Numbered from the stretch's first letter, positions 36,001 to 47,980 are shown. The stretch: DNA of 64,000 nt from Hormiphora californensis (GCA_020137815.1 CM035356.1:3961356-4025355); one strand, 5' to 3'. Notes: generated by a model not told the origin, from the letters alone. Made by a program: numbers and translations.

Positions 36001-39000
36001 TTCTCTACCCCTGGTTTAGGAAGAACAGTCTCCCAAATAAGGTATAAAGAGTTCGATCACGTGACAAGCGGTGCAACACAGTGCTCTCTCTCCCTCGCTC
36101 CTCACTACCCTTGCCTGCAGATGTACAATACATATAATACACGACACGTGATCAATCAGGCAGGGACTAACAAAGACAGTCATAACACAGATCACTCATT
36201 CAGTTGACTCACATTTGTGATCCGTCTCTTGAACGTATCGTCAGACATCTTAACAGAGAACATCTTAACCGGCCCGTCGAAATACACCTTGCTCACTCCC
36301 TCACACTCCTCCAGTTGCCTCTTCCTCTCCAGAACAGCAGGTGGGGTATAATGGTAGGCACCAATCCTCTTCTTTCTCAGTGGTCCCTGTCGCCGGTAAT
36401 CAGAAACAATGTCTTTATCCCGGATGTGACTAAAAACAACAGTAACTGAGCGGGGTTTGGCTGGATCCTTCAATTTATTCCGGTGTACAGTTGATATCCG
36501 GCTGGAAGTGAAGTCGGGAATTATCTCCCTAACATGCTTGGTCACCACCTCAGTGATGTCCTCGCTGGGGTCCTCCTTTATACCGGTCAGAATGGTGGTA
36601 GATCTCCCGGAGTATGATTCAGACTTCAGCAGGCGGTCCTCAAGGGAGGGGTCGCTGGTCTGGCCAGTGGAGACAAGAGGTCCCATCGACTCCAAACGAG
36701 TCTCAAGAGCTGCATTACTCTTCTGGAGCTCAGCAACGGTGCTTTTGAGAGCAGCATTTTCCTCTCGGATCTCAGCGATGGCAAAATACAGAACATTGAA
36801 TACTGAGGCAATGTCACCATGTTTAGCAGCAAGTTTTTTGGACTCAGCTATCACCTTTGTCTGGTCTAGAGCAAGAAAGGCACTGGTATCGGTTCTAGTA
36901 CGGGTAGCAGTGACCATTTTAATTAATCAAGGTGGCAGGAATTTGTTGGGGGTGAAGTAGAGTAGATGTATCAGGAGCTTGGAAAAACACGACCAAATAT
37001 ACGATGGCAATTGCAATGATGACGTCATCATATCTCCTAGGCAATGGAGGAGCACGAGAAAGCGAGAAAGTTAACTATCAACAGGCAGCCAGCACCAATT
37101 CCTCCAAAAAAGATCAAACGATCTACCCTATCAGCCGGTATAAATATTTGTCAATTGTTTAACCGCCACCGTGCGTTATAACAAGTATAAACTATAACTG
37201 CAGTAGCCACCCACCTCACTGCAGTACTGGTATTATGCACATATTGAATTGTGTGTTGTACACATGTTGCAACAATAGTTGCAAGTGTAGCCCCCCCCCC
37301 CCTGTAAACATGTGTGTAGCCCCCTGTACAAATGTTCCCCAATTCTTCACGGTGTAGCATCAACAGGGAACATGAAGATTGTGGCCCCTCCCAAGACAGC
37401 CTGGAGAGAGAGCATGAACCCAGATACTAGGATACAGGAGCAGAAGGTAAGACAGAGAGAGAGAGAGTTTTGGTGTGAAGCGGGTGAATGCATTTTGTGT
37501 TGAGGTCTGAAATTTTGGTCAAGTTATTTATTTGTCTCATAGAGTTACTCGGCCCAATTTTATCGCTCCACGACATTTGGAACTATGGTAGTCTAAGGGA
37601 GTGGGTGGCTTTTTATGCCCCACACGGTAGCTAAACTAAATTGATAACATCTTGTTATTTCAGGGTCTGGAGAAGTTGAAGGCTAGAAGTAACTTCCTAA
37701 AGTCTAAACGATTTACCGCGGATGATTCGGAGGCCATCTTTTGCACCATACCCGAGCGGGTTCATTTTGATAAGTAAGAAAATTCAACAATACTAAATAA
37801 TATCATAGCACTGGCAAGTGCCCCGGGCCCAAAAGGGGGGTGTGGGGGCACAGCCCCCACCATAAACGGGGGTGTGGGGGCAGAGCCCCCACCTTAGAAA
37901 TACCCTCTAACTCAAAAAACAAAAGAGAGAGCACACGCAACACTTCTACACACAAGCGCGTGAAAACCTGCCAGTGCTACTATATACCATTGCAGATTTC
38001 GGGGTTTTTGATGCTTTAAAAAAGCATGTTCCAGATGAAGTAGAGAGCTGAAATTTTGTACTCTGAGGGCCCTCATATAGGAGAAGAGGCATGCAAATTT
38101 TCAGAACGATCGGATGTAAGGTAAAAATTTGCCAGAGGGGTCCCAAAATGCAAAAATGTAAGGAGGGGGAGGGGGAGGACGCTTTTTTATCTTTGAGTGT
38201 TCTCCTAAACCACAAATAGTAGAGACTTGCCGTTTGGAACAGTGGTTCCTTACATCATTGCGCTCGGTAATAGCTGTGTGAGAACTTCGAAATCGCCATA
38301 GTTCATTAATTATTCATTAATTAGTCATTACATATTCATTTAAACCATGGTCGCGATATGACACGACTCGAAGGTCATAGAATCTTGAAACCGGTCTTTT
38401 TCGACGCGGAATCGTCGATTTATGGGGGGTCTTACTCGGGACAAAAATCTCTATCTCGCACCGTTAAGCCGTTATTTGCATATTTATGCACCTATTCACG
38501 ATTTTATGCATATTTTCAATATTTTCACTTCGGTTGGTCCTAGAACGTTTTCATGGACATATTTCGACGCAAAATAGTCGATTTATGGGGGGTCGTCCCC
38601 CGGACAAAAAGTCGTATCTCGCACCGTTAAGCCGTTATTTGCATATTTATGCACCGATTCATGATTTAATGCATATTCTGAATATTTCCAGTTCGGCTGA
38701 TCCTAAAACGTTTTCATGGACATATTTCGACGCAAAATAGTCGATTTATGGGGGGTCTTACTCGGGACAAAAATCTCTATCTCGCACCGTTAAGCCGTTA
38801 TTTGCATATTTATGCACCGATTCATGATTAAATGCATATTCTTAATATTTCCACTTCGGCTGGTCCTAGAACGTTTTCATAGACATATTCCGGCGCAGAA
38901 TAGTCGATTTATGGGGGGTCGTCCCCATGACAAAAAGTCGTATCTCTCACCGTTTAGTCGTTATTCGCATATTTATGAACTATTCAAGTTTGAAAATATG

Positions 39001-39265
39001 CAAAAATCAGAAAAAATAGCTTTTTCTATTCAACACCAAAAAGAACATAAATTAAGTCCAAAAACCAATTAAATAAATTAGTTTGGAATGCCCGGGCCCA
39101 TGTGGTGTCACGGGGGTAACACCTTTAGGCTACTATCATAAATGATGGATATCGAGAGAGAAAAAGGCAAAGGAAATTAGGATAGAAAGAGTGAGATATA
39201 ATCAAGAAAGACGGAGAGATAAATAAGAGGAGAGAAAAAAAGAGGGATATAGTGAAAGAAACAGT

Positions 39266-39315
<50 letters not shown>

Positions 39316-42300
39316 TAGAGATAGAAAGATTGAAGGATAACAATTAACAATTAACGAGATATGCCGTTAATTATGGCAGTAGCCTAAAGGTGTTACCCCC
39401 GTGACACCACATGGGCCCGGGCATTCCAAACTAATTTATTTAATTGGTTTTTGGACTTAATTCAACAATACTAAATAGGTGTAATATGTAATTTTTACTA
39501 TTTACCCACTTTAACTGTTTTTTACTCCGCCAGGTACGCTATCGGTGGATCGTACGAACAGAAAGTGAAAGTAAAGAACATTAGTAACACAAGTCGGCAA
39601 TTGAAGATACTTCCCCCGAAAACTAAACACTTTACAATGACGAAAAGTAAGTGACTTTTAAATTCGTTTTTAATCAAAGTGCCACTTACTTCAAACTATC
39701 AAACTCACTCAGTAGTAGTTAGGTCGTGATAACTGTGAATACTTCTTAGTATTAAATACAGTTGATAATTTGCCTTGTTTGACACACTCTCTCTCTCTCT
39801 CTCTCTCCCTCTCTGGAGGGTAAGAACAATTTATACTGACCCCGCCCCGAATTATTACAGCTGTTGATCCCTCTGTGAATGGAGCCATTGCACCTGGATT
39901 GGCAGTGGAGTATACTGTAACATTCCTCCCGGACACCCTGGGCAGATTTGAGGATGGCATTCAGATAGTGCCCCAGGGTGGTCAACTGACCACTGTGGAA
40001 CTATTGGGAGAGAGAAACCCTCCCAAGCTATCTCGTAAGTTTTTAAAAAAGTGGAAGAGAAAAGGTAGTGAATCATAGAAAAATTGTGACATTTCAATAA
40101 CGAAAAACTCAACCCTTTAGTCGAAGAAACACTTGATTGTGGCTACTGTTTGGTGAATGGAACTCTAAAGAGTCAGTTTGTGTGCAAGAACACTGGTGGG
40201 GAGGGTGTTTTTCAACTCTACCTACACGGTCAGGTCCCTGAGGTGTTCCAATTTAACGACCTGCCCCCTCCTGAGTTTCAAATTGATGAGTCTGTGTTTA
40301 GCATTGCTCCTACATCATTTGCACTGGGGACCGGGGAGGAAATTACACTTGATATCACTTTCAAACCTGTTCAGGTACAAAGTTCATCTGATTCATGATT
40401 CGTGATTCGTGAATTTAATATTCCTGATAAATTTTGGATAATTTCTTGAATCAGTAATGGCATATTCTTACCCTTTTGATTCAATGTTTTCCTTTTTTTT
40501 GCAGGCTGAGCAAAGTTCAATGAAATTCACTGTTGCTATTGACAACTGTACCTCCAAAACGTATACAATTGTCGCGGAGGCAGAGGTGTGTCGAGTTCAA
40601 GTAGTTGCTGTTAGTGGAGGTAGGTCCCATTTTTAGAGTAGCTGTGGTAAATCATGATTCATGTGTGTTGAGTGTGGTGTCTCACCCCTTACTCAACAAG
40701 AGTGTCCTGGATAACATACATTAGAACATGTATTAGAAGGGTCAAACACTTTTGATTATTACTCAAAAAAGAATCCATCTCGCCTGATGATTGGTTTCCC
40801 GTTAGTGGTATTATTTCGTTGTGGAATCCATCTTTATCTCTATATTCTTTGTTTCCCAATTCAGGAGAGAGTACGGTGGATTATGATATTCGATCTGCCG
40901 AGGAGAACACGCCCGTGACAGTTAACTTTGAGGATCAAAACCCGGGTACTTCTGGACAGAAAGTGTTTATTGTCCGAAACTGTGTGTAAGTTTGGAGGGT
41001 GGCTTGGGACATGGAGGGGGAAACTGTGTGTAATTTTTAGGAACTTTTAGGGTGGCTTGGAAGATGAAAATATCATTGCTTCCTAACTCAGAGAATCTAC
41101 CCCTAAAGTAGAGCTAGGAATATCACTTCTCTCCCTCTCTCTAGACACGTTCCATAACCTCACTTCTCTCCCTCTCTAGACACGTTCCCCTACACTACTT
41201 CTCTCCCTCTCTCTAGACACGTTCCCCTGCACTACGAATGGGAAATGTGCCGGGTACTCTCTGAACCAAATCTCTCCCTCTCTCTAGACACGTTCCCCTG
41301 CACTACGAATGGGAAATGTGCCGGGTACTCTCTGAACCGGAGGAAAAGGAGAGAAAGTTGTTGCGAAAAGATGAAGAGTCACCGTTTGATATTTCACCAG
41401 TTTACGGTGTGCTGCCACCATCCACAGAGAGCTCTTTTACTGTCATGTGTACACCACAACAGGTTATAATGTTTGCTGTTAACTGTTAATTAGTTGTTAA
41501 TGTTAGAGTATTAGGTAACAGAAATCGTATACTCCCAGTTTATTGGTATCCTCTCAAGATATGATTCACGTTCTTCTCGCATTCTTTACTTTCTAACATA
41601 TACCTCATACAGGCGGGTAAATTTGATAATGTAGCACGGCTATGGGTGGACAATGTCCCAACTCTACTACCGAGTGGGCTTGTTATGGAAAGGAAAGATT
41701 CTGTTCGGGTGTCTATCTCCCATCTTGCTCAGCCACACCAGGTACCATTTAGTTGCATAAATGTGAGTGTAATGAACAAACACTCTGAAATAGGGATATT
41801 TAATATCATTTGTTGTAAGGTTAGGAGCCTCTATATCAGGAACCGACCGAAACAAGTAAACAACCAATCAGAACTCGTTATTTAGGTCACGTGACTGGTT
41901 ATCAGCCAATCAGGGACCAGTATTTCCTGATTCGGTCGTTTCCTGTTAAATATAATGCCCATTTTACTAATGTGTTCCTTCCATTAGGTCAAAGTAGAGC
42001 CTCCAGCAATAATTGTTCCTGATCAGAATCTCATTAACAACACCGTCACAAAATCATTCAAAGTAATCAATGGCAGTCTCTCCTCCACAAATGTCTCCTT
42101 CTCGTGCCCTGAAGATGGAGACCTGAAGATGACCGTGCGGCCTGACAACCTCACTGTCGGTATGTAAATCAGGGAGTGGGAAACTTTGATTTGTTTGGTT
42201 GGTGAATGGTGAATGGTGATTGGTGATACATACTAAGTCGACGTTCTATCAAGCTCCAGAGAGCGGTGATACCCAAACTGGTTAACCTAATCATTTTCGT

Positions 42301-45300
42301 GAAAGGGAAACTTTTATTTGTTATGTTTCCAAACCCCCTCCCCCATTTTAGGTTCAGGAACAAGTAGAACTGTTGAGGTCGATGTGCAGTGTAGTAAGAC
42401 CGGGAGTAGGGAGGCCTACCTTACATGCAACTTCGAGAACATCGAAAAACCAACTAAAATCTTGGTCAAGGTAATTCAATTTCGAGGTTTAACGATTGGC
42501 AATATTTTGTCCCGTGTGTAACTTTCTCGCGCCCGCTCAACCCTATCACTCGTTTTTGCATCGATGACTTAGACCTTCGCGCGCGTCTTCACTCTGTTTC
42601 TATGGAGACCGTGGGAAAGTTATAGAGGATTTCAACTGCGATCGGACTGTATGGCGGCGCCAGACCCCCATTTGATTTTCATCACGCTCAGATGGGGTCG
42701 CGGTGCCAGACAGGGATCGGAAAGCTATCCTGAGCGGCCCAGAATCCACTTAGATTGTCGTAACAGGGGCCTTAATCAGTAACATCACCATTCTTCAAGT
42801 TCACCTAGTAAATTGAACTCTCATTTTCAGGCTAGTTTCCGCGGACCTCGAGTGACAATTGATGCTGATTCAGAGGACCCTGTCCTAGATTTTGGGTTCA
42901 TTCACTATACACCGGGCTGTACGATTCAGCGGCAATTTACTATCTTTAACGAAGATTGTGTGACAGCAAAGTGGAGTCTGTCCGAGATGGAACATTGTAT
43001 CGATAAAGATTATGTAAGTGTGGATAAGATCAAGGGTTATGGAGTTTTTTCTCTCTACTACTACAATTTCGAATTCTATTTTGTGCTCGAATCGGGTCTG
43101 CCAGACAGGGAAGCCACCACTCCTAACACATGTTCCTTTGTCCAGGGCCAATCTGAGTTCACCTTCTCAGAGTCAAGTAGTGAGATAGGTCCGTACGAGG
43201 TTCGCAACCTTCACGTCTCATTCCGACCCCATGCTCCCCGATCACTGCACAGTTTCATTGAGTGTCGTGTGGAGGACGGTACGGGTAGTAAAATTCGAGT
43301 TGCGGGTGAAATTCAAGAACCGAACGTGGTCCTCCAAAAGTCTACTATTGATCTTGGAGTGGTGTATGTGGGGGTCCCTGTGAGGAATGTGATCACTTTT
43401 GAGAGCTTGAACTTTGCTGATTCAACCTTTACTGTTTGTTTGGTAAGTTGGAATCTCTCCCTCTCCTTCTATCTCTCTTCCCTTCTATCTCTCTTCCCTC
43501 CTATCTCCCTCCCCTTCAATCTCTCTCGCCTTGTTTCTCTCCCCGATTCTATCTCTTTCTCTTGATCAGTTGATCTTAATTAATCTTAATTTCATAATTT
43601 CAGGCAGAAGGTAAAGATAGCAGTTTTGGACACATAGAATTCGATTTTACAGAAGGAGTTGTCTACGCGGGTGCAACCCAAAAACTCCCCTTTAAATTTA
43701 CCGGCCGGGAGCCAGCTCAAATCGAGGAGTTCATTGTTCCCTTTAAGATGTCCGGGGATAAGATTCTGGCACTAGCGGTTAAAGCTACTGTCCGTGGTCT
43801 GGAGATAATCCACGAGACTCCCTCTCACGATCAGATCTCCCCTGATATCGGGATGGACGCCCCTAATCTTGATTTCGGAACCGTGGATATCTTCTCCCCC
43901 TGCACAAGGGTTTTAAAGATCACCAACCGATCACACATCGCGACACACTTCCAGGTTGAGGTAGGCAAGTACACGGGAGCCCTGTGTGAGGTACCCTCAA
44001 CTACGACAGGAATGCGGGCCATCTCTGAGCGATCGACAAGACTTGGAACACATCTGTTAACCAAGAGCACACTTCTTCTAGACCCAAATTCACGGTCCAA
44101 GAAGCGAGAGGAGGATGTGTACTGGAAGAATCAACTGAGTGGTAACAATGGGATCTGTTTCCTGGTTACCCCTTCCTCCGGTTATCTCCCTGGTAACGGC
44201 GTTACCATAGTTACCATTCATTGCAACAGTGACATGTGGGGTTCCTACAGGGACACTCTTGTCTCAAAAGTGGGTGATTTGGAACCCGTCCAGATCCCCA
44301 TCTCAGTAGATGTCCTTGGCTCACCTCTCATCTACAAACTTTCCAACAACAGCCGACCAATAGTTCGGTTTGGTAGTTACCCTCTAAATGAGAAGCCCAT
44401 CCCGCGGACAGTACAGATAAGCAACCAAGGGCCCATGGATATTAGGTTGGATTGGGAAGGCTACAATATAGAGTCACATGATGAGACTTTACTGGATTTG
44501 AACTTGTACATTGGAGAGGCCTTCCCTAGGGTTGATGGAGGTGAAACGGGAGGGTTCGGTGAAGGTAGTGATCTAATCCGAGTTGGAGTTCGGGCCCACC
44601 AGGGTAACAAAGCGGAGGGTCCCTTCTCTTTCTCCCCCTCCCAGTGTAGAATCCCCGCTAGAGGCACGGCTAAAGTAACCCTGACATTCAACCCTGGTTA
44701 CGGTTGCTCAGGTAACCAAGGTAACGGTGACTTCTCCTCCTTTGGACTTGGTTACCAAAGTATTGACACTCACCGAGATACCCCCAACTGCACCCGACTC
44801 CAGGGGGAGAATATAGAGCCATTGAGGATCGACATGACTGGGAAAATGGAGGTACCAGATGTTGTCGTGACTGCCGAGGAACACGGTTTCACTTTCAAAC
44901 TGATGGCGGGAATTGTTAACTCTCATTCTGGGGAACACATCAAAATCCACAAGATCTCAGTTTTGAATAGCAGCAAGTTGCACCTTGATTTTGAGATGAG
45001 TACAGAGCCACCCTTTACAATTGTATCAGAGGCGGTCAGGTACTCTCTGGTTCCTCGACAGAAAGTCAAGATTGATCATGGTTTTGTGTTGAGCAAAAAG
45101 CTGCTGAATCTACTACTGGGAGAACAGAGGGAGAACTACAAAATTGGTTTTAAAGATGGGGTCTACAGGTTAGCACTGAAATTGAAATGTTGTTGGCTAT
45201 GCCTTCCCCTGAATTGAATTTGATTTCTCCAATATGTTTCAATTTGGCCCCCTTGTTGAGTTCTTCACCCCTTACTCAACAAATCCTAATCCCCTGTTTC

Positions 45301-46427
45301 CCAGTGTTTTATCTGAGGAGGCTGAGAAGGGGGGAGGTGGTGTGGAGGTGCAAGTAGAGGAGAAGATGATTGAAATGAGCCATTCCGTTAATCAGGATGA
45401 GAATAGTCAGGTAATTGGTGACACTAATCAGTTATGTTACTAAATTATGTCCATGTCATCTACACTTGATAGTTTGGTGTTGCAGAGCAGTATTGGAGTC
45501 TTGTAAGCATGAAACTCCGCTTTCCTCAGCTAAACTAAATTAACTCAGCTGACCTCACCCCTTCCAACTCTGTCTGGCGGCGCCAGACCCCAATTTGATT
45601 CTTCGACAGTGCGCTCAGATGGGTCGCGGCGCCAGACAGTTCCAACTGCAGGTACCCGAGAGACGATTCAACCTTCACTCATCCCTGGTCCTAAAATACA
45701 CCAACGGGCACATCCAGACAGTCCCAGTGCACTGCCGGATCATCCTTCCCACCTTCTACCTCTCTGTGGAGAGCATGGTATTTGGAAGTTGTTTGGTCGG
45801 GCAGACTTCCCAACTTCCTGTCAGGATTGTTAACCCTAGTGCCTCTCCAATGCAGTGGACCGCACGGTATGGAGCCATGATTAATCAATGAATTATATCT
45901 AGATTATAACATCTCTCGATGTTGATAGTTTTAGAGAACTCAACCTTATCAAGCTGATTGTTATTTCATTTAGCCTCCCCAATCCCATCTTACTCAACAA
46001 CTCCTAGCTATCCCAATTACTCAGCAATTCTCCTCTCTACATTGTTACTCAACAATCTCTATAGGTTTGAGGGGGAGAATTCAGACGGTACCTTTGCCTT
46101 GGAACCCTCTCGAGGATCCTTCCATGCTGCTGACAGTACCCTTCTTTCTCTCTCCTTCACTGCCAATACCTCCCGAATATCTACCGGGAAATTCATCTTC
46201 ACCGGTATGATATAGCATGACCTATTTGCAATTAATTGTTGGTTAATTGTCTATTAATTGATGGTTAAATGCTCCGAGACCCCATCTGATGTAAAAGAAA
46301 ATGGAAGTTTGTATTGTCGTATTGATATAACACTAAAATTCACTCAGGGTCCCCTGGGGGAAGAACCGTTGAGTTGAGAGTTGAGGGAATAGGAACCCAC
46401 GATGAAGTTCTTCAGAGGATTCTCTAG
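30012..46427 (+). CDS. DLEC1: DLEC1 homologue, ciliary protein with ASH/MSP-like domains, 22 recognised exons
   Basis: Exons: 30012-30101, 30194-30334, 30479-30611, 31432-31577, 37378-37446, 37664-37773, 39534-39646, 39861-40034, 40121-40374, 40505-40619, 40865-40985, 41288-41462, 41613-41741, 41988-42159, 42352-42470, 42831-43013, 43146-43442, 43604-45168, 45305-45410, 45652-45866, 46065-46204, 46348-46427. The sum is 1549 codons with consistent phase (human about 1755 residues). Recognisable blocks include DVSYVLSNAFGELFSSDVL, RQLKILPPKTKHF, LDCGYCLVNGTLKSQFVCKN, and MWGSYRDTLVSKVGDLEP in the large exon 18. DLEC1 is a multi-immunoglobulin-like (ASH) protein tied to motile cilia. The exon 5 acceptor is weak and about 60 residues of the human linker are missing, so an exon may hide in the 5.8-kb intron 4. 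Confidence 0.93.
30612..31431. other. DLEC1 intron 3 with GC-rich short inverted repeats
   Basis: Contains scattered blocks such as CGCCAGTGGCGGATAAAC, CCCAGCGGCGCGCTGGG and GCGCCACTGGCAAGAGTTTATA, with the inverse TATAAACTCTTGCCA nearby at about 31088. They look like ends of a small inverted-repeat element (about 31086-31275). No exon is seen. Confidence 0.5.
31725..31792. repeat. GC-rich hairpin in DLEC1 intron 4
   Basis: CAGATTGGAGGCTGGCGCCA is answered after a few bases by TGGCGCCAGCCTCCAATCTG, a perfect stem of at least 20 bp, with partial continuation (GTTGCAG / CTGCAAC). Confidence 0.85.
32290..36990 (-). mobile_element. Nearly full-length LINE (ORF1 + APE endonuclease/RT ORF2) in DLEC1 intron 4, antisense to the host gene
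   Basis: ORF1 at 36192-36917 (241 residues) has a coiled coil (REENAALKSTVAELQKSNAA) and an RRM-like part (SVTVVFSHIRDKD), as in L1/CR1-type ORF1 proteins. ORF2 runs from about 35568 to 32324. It contains an APE endonuclease (VLYNNVRG, IIVINETWLKS, ANGGGVLI, HFLVGDFNLPGISW, SDHYGL) followed by reverse transcriptase (VPVFKKGDRRDVANYRPISL, FDFSRAFDS, SGVPQGSILGPVLFVLFIND, YADDTKIW). Catalytic residues are present. ORF2 is broken by single-base shifts near 34978 and near 33625 (a C-run). The order and YADD box suit the CR1/L2/Jockey group. The exact ends are not resolved; no poly-A tail or target duplication was recognised. Confidence 0.85.
38380..38990. repeat. About 170-bp tandem repeat
   Basis: Four partial to full copies of a unit with TCCTAGAACGTTTTCATGGA, TAGTCGATTTATGGGGGGTC and CACCGTTAAGCCGTTATTTG CATATTTATGCACC. 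Open frames such as that at 38486-38740 come from this repeat. Confidence 0.85.
39245..39330. repeat. (AG)n microsatellite
   Basis: Near-uninterrupted AG array inside the DLEC1 intron 6 insertion, within the loop between its inverted arms. Confidence 0.95.
42647..42713. mobile_element. Mini-hAT-like MITE, copy 3 (DLEC1 intron 15)
   Basis: 67 bp, CTGTATGGCGGCGCCAGACC ... GGGTCGCGGTGCCAGACAG, flanked by CGATCGGA and GGATCGGA (7 of 8 identical). Confidence 0.8.
45570..45639. mobile_element. Mini-hAT-like MITE, copy 4, inserted in a DLEC1 splice acceptor
   Basis: 70 bp, CTGTCTGGCGGCGCCAGACC ... GTCGCGGCGCCAGACAG, with a perfect 8-bp duplication TTCCAACT on each side (45562-45569, 45640-45647). 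Only four bases (GCAG) separate the right duplication from the first base of exon 20. Confidence 0.9.
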
Positions 46428-46937
46428 ACTGTTCTACAGAGGATTCTCTAGACTGTTCGATCTAGATGATACTGTTCTACAGAGGATTCTATAGACTATT
46501 TGCTGGAAACTGGACAGTCCAGTGGACTAGAAAGGACTGTGTGTTTGAAATCTTAAAATAGTGACAATGTTAGCGGCACCTAGTGATACGATGAGTCTGT
46601 TTTTATGTCTTCTTTCTGTAAAATATATGTGAATAGGATTATAGTTTCAAAATATAGGTGTTTATTGTTTTGTTCAGCCCCTTTTTATGTTTCGGGGTGC
46701 AGTGGAACAGGGTCGAGCAAGGCAATATCTGGCGATATCACTGATATTATCAGCTTTACTTTTATGCTAAAACTTAAAAACAGCTTATTTCACAAGGGTG
46801 AAAATATCGAAACCAAACTTATAAGGTAATTTATTTTCAATAATTCTATTAAGTCCACACCTCATTCATCATGACATAATGCTAATTGCTAAAGTCCTTT
46901 TCTTTCTCTTACCATCCTTCACATATCTCCTTTTTGA
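46428..46937. other. DLEC1 3' flank
   Basis: Three tandem copies of CTGTTCTACAGAGGATTCTC TAGA-like sequence follow the DLEC1 stop codon (46425-46520), the first overlapping the stop itself. The rest is AT-rich with no gene. The secreted peptide gene on the other strand converges from the right. Confidence 0.6.
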
Positions 46938-47980
46938 TTAAGCAGAGCACGCACCGGCACATTGGTTGTTTCGGTACTGGGTGCAATCATCGTGAGTGGA
47001 ACAGGTCACCTTGGTGTTCTTCGCCTCATTACCCTCTAGATAACACCACTCAGCACATTTTCCACAACACCCTGGAAGGGAGGGAGGTTGTTGAGAGAGA
47101 GAGAGGAAGGAGGGAGGTTGTTGAGAGAGAGGGGGAGGGGTGACATACATCTACACATCTCTTGGGACAAATGTTCTGTCTGGCGCTCAGATCGGGTCGG
47201 CGCCGCCAGACAGCGGGGATGGAAGCTAGGTTGGTTGAGAAACAGTGATATGACCATAAATGGGCATCACGTGATATGACCATAAATGGGCATCACGTGA
47301 CATGACCGTATATGGTAGTGGGGGACTCACCATCGGGCATGTAGTCAGTGAGTTTGCACCATCCCTGACATCCTGAGGCGCAGTATCCCTTGTGACATCC
47401 GTAGGAACATCCCATGTACCTGATAGGAAGGGGGTATGAGAGAGAGGGGATCCCGAATCGATCAGTGTGGGGCAATTCAAAAAAAGCATGTAACGATTTT
47501 TGATTAGACCCATTCTATTGGAGCATATCAGGCCCTAGCATATCATAATCAGCTAAATGACGACTTCAGAGTCTGAAGTTCAGACCTATAGCTTATGCCT
47601 TATGATTTGATTCTACCTTAGCTGTCTTGTTACTCAACAATAGCTGTCAGTACTATTTACTTACCTAGGAGAGTAGTTAGCTCCTGCGTTCCTCTTGCAG
47701 ACATCGTTGGTAACGTTACACAGCCAACCATCCTCATCGTACATGCACCGCGAATCTGGTAGTTAGGGGTGTTGTTAGGGTTTTGTTAGGGGTGTTGTTA
47801 GGGGTGTTGATAGGGGTGTTGTTAGGGGTGTGTTGATAGGGGTGTTGTTAGGGGTGTTGTTAGGTGGGGCGGGTCTTTATCAACGATGCACTACGAATCT
47901 GGTAGTTTGGGGAAGAACCGGATATAACAGTACTTACAAGCGAGAGGAAGGAGAGCGAGGGTTAGGAGAAACAACTTCAT
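46938..47980 (-). CDS. Secreted cysteine-rich peptide, 118 residues, 4 exons
   Basis: Exons (minus): 47938-47980, 47665-47755, 47331-47419, 46938-47071, in phase. A signal peptide (MKLFLLTLALLPLA) is encoded almost exactly by exon 1. The mature part has 16 cysteines: three in exon 2, five in exon 3 (short glycine-rich spacing of G-C-x3-G-C type), and eight in exon 4, including a CC pair. It has few hydrophobic residues, so it should be exported and held together by up to eight disulfides. An N-glycosylation site (NVT) follows the second cysteine. I do not recognise the cysteine framework. It could be a matrix, defence, signalling or venom-like peptide; the sequence alone does not decide. Intron 3 carries a mini-hAT copy at 47176-47213. 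Confidence 0.8.
47176..47213. mobile_element. Mini-hAT-like MITE, copy 5 (38-bp deleted form)
   Basis: CTGTCTGGCGCTCAGATCGG GTCGGCGCCGCCAGACAG: both ends are present but the central TTTGATT core is missing. No matching flanks. Confidence 0.6.
47758..47875. repeat. GGGGTGTTGTTA tandem repeat in intron 1 of the cysteine-rich peptide gene
   Basis: About nine copies of TTGTTAGGGGTG with GATAGGGG variants. Confidence 0.85.

Larger units (their letters stand above)
37800..39459. mobile_element. 1.66-kb composite insertion in DLEC1 intron 6, flanked by 18-bp direct repeats
   Basis: ATTCAACAATACTAAATA occurs at 37782-37799 and again at 39460-39477, suggesting an 18-bp target duplication. Inside are GGGGGTGTGGGGGCA repeats, a tandem array at about 38380-38990, an inverted pair, and an (AG)n tract. 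The inverted pair is TAATTTATTTAATTGG...CAGTAGCC at the right end, facing its inverse at about 39055-39140. I recognise no protein. Confidence 0.7.

Noticed and set aside
36457-36960. Plus-strand open frame of 167 codons
   Set aside because: It is the antisense shadow of LINE ORF1 (36192-36917, minus).
37840-37890. Possible CRISPR-like or rRNA-like GGGGGTGTGGGGGCA repeats
   Set aside because: Only two copies without spacers, in a eukaryotic intron; they are part of the DLEC1 intron 6 insertion.
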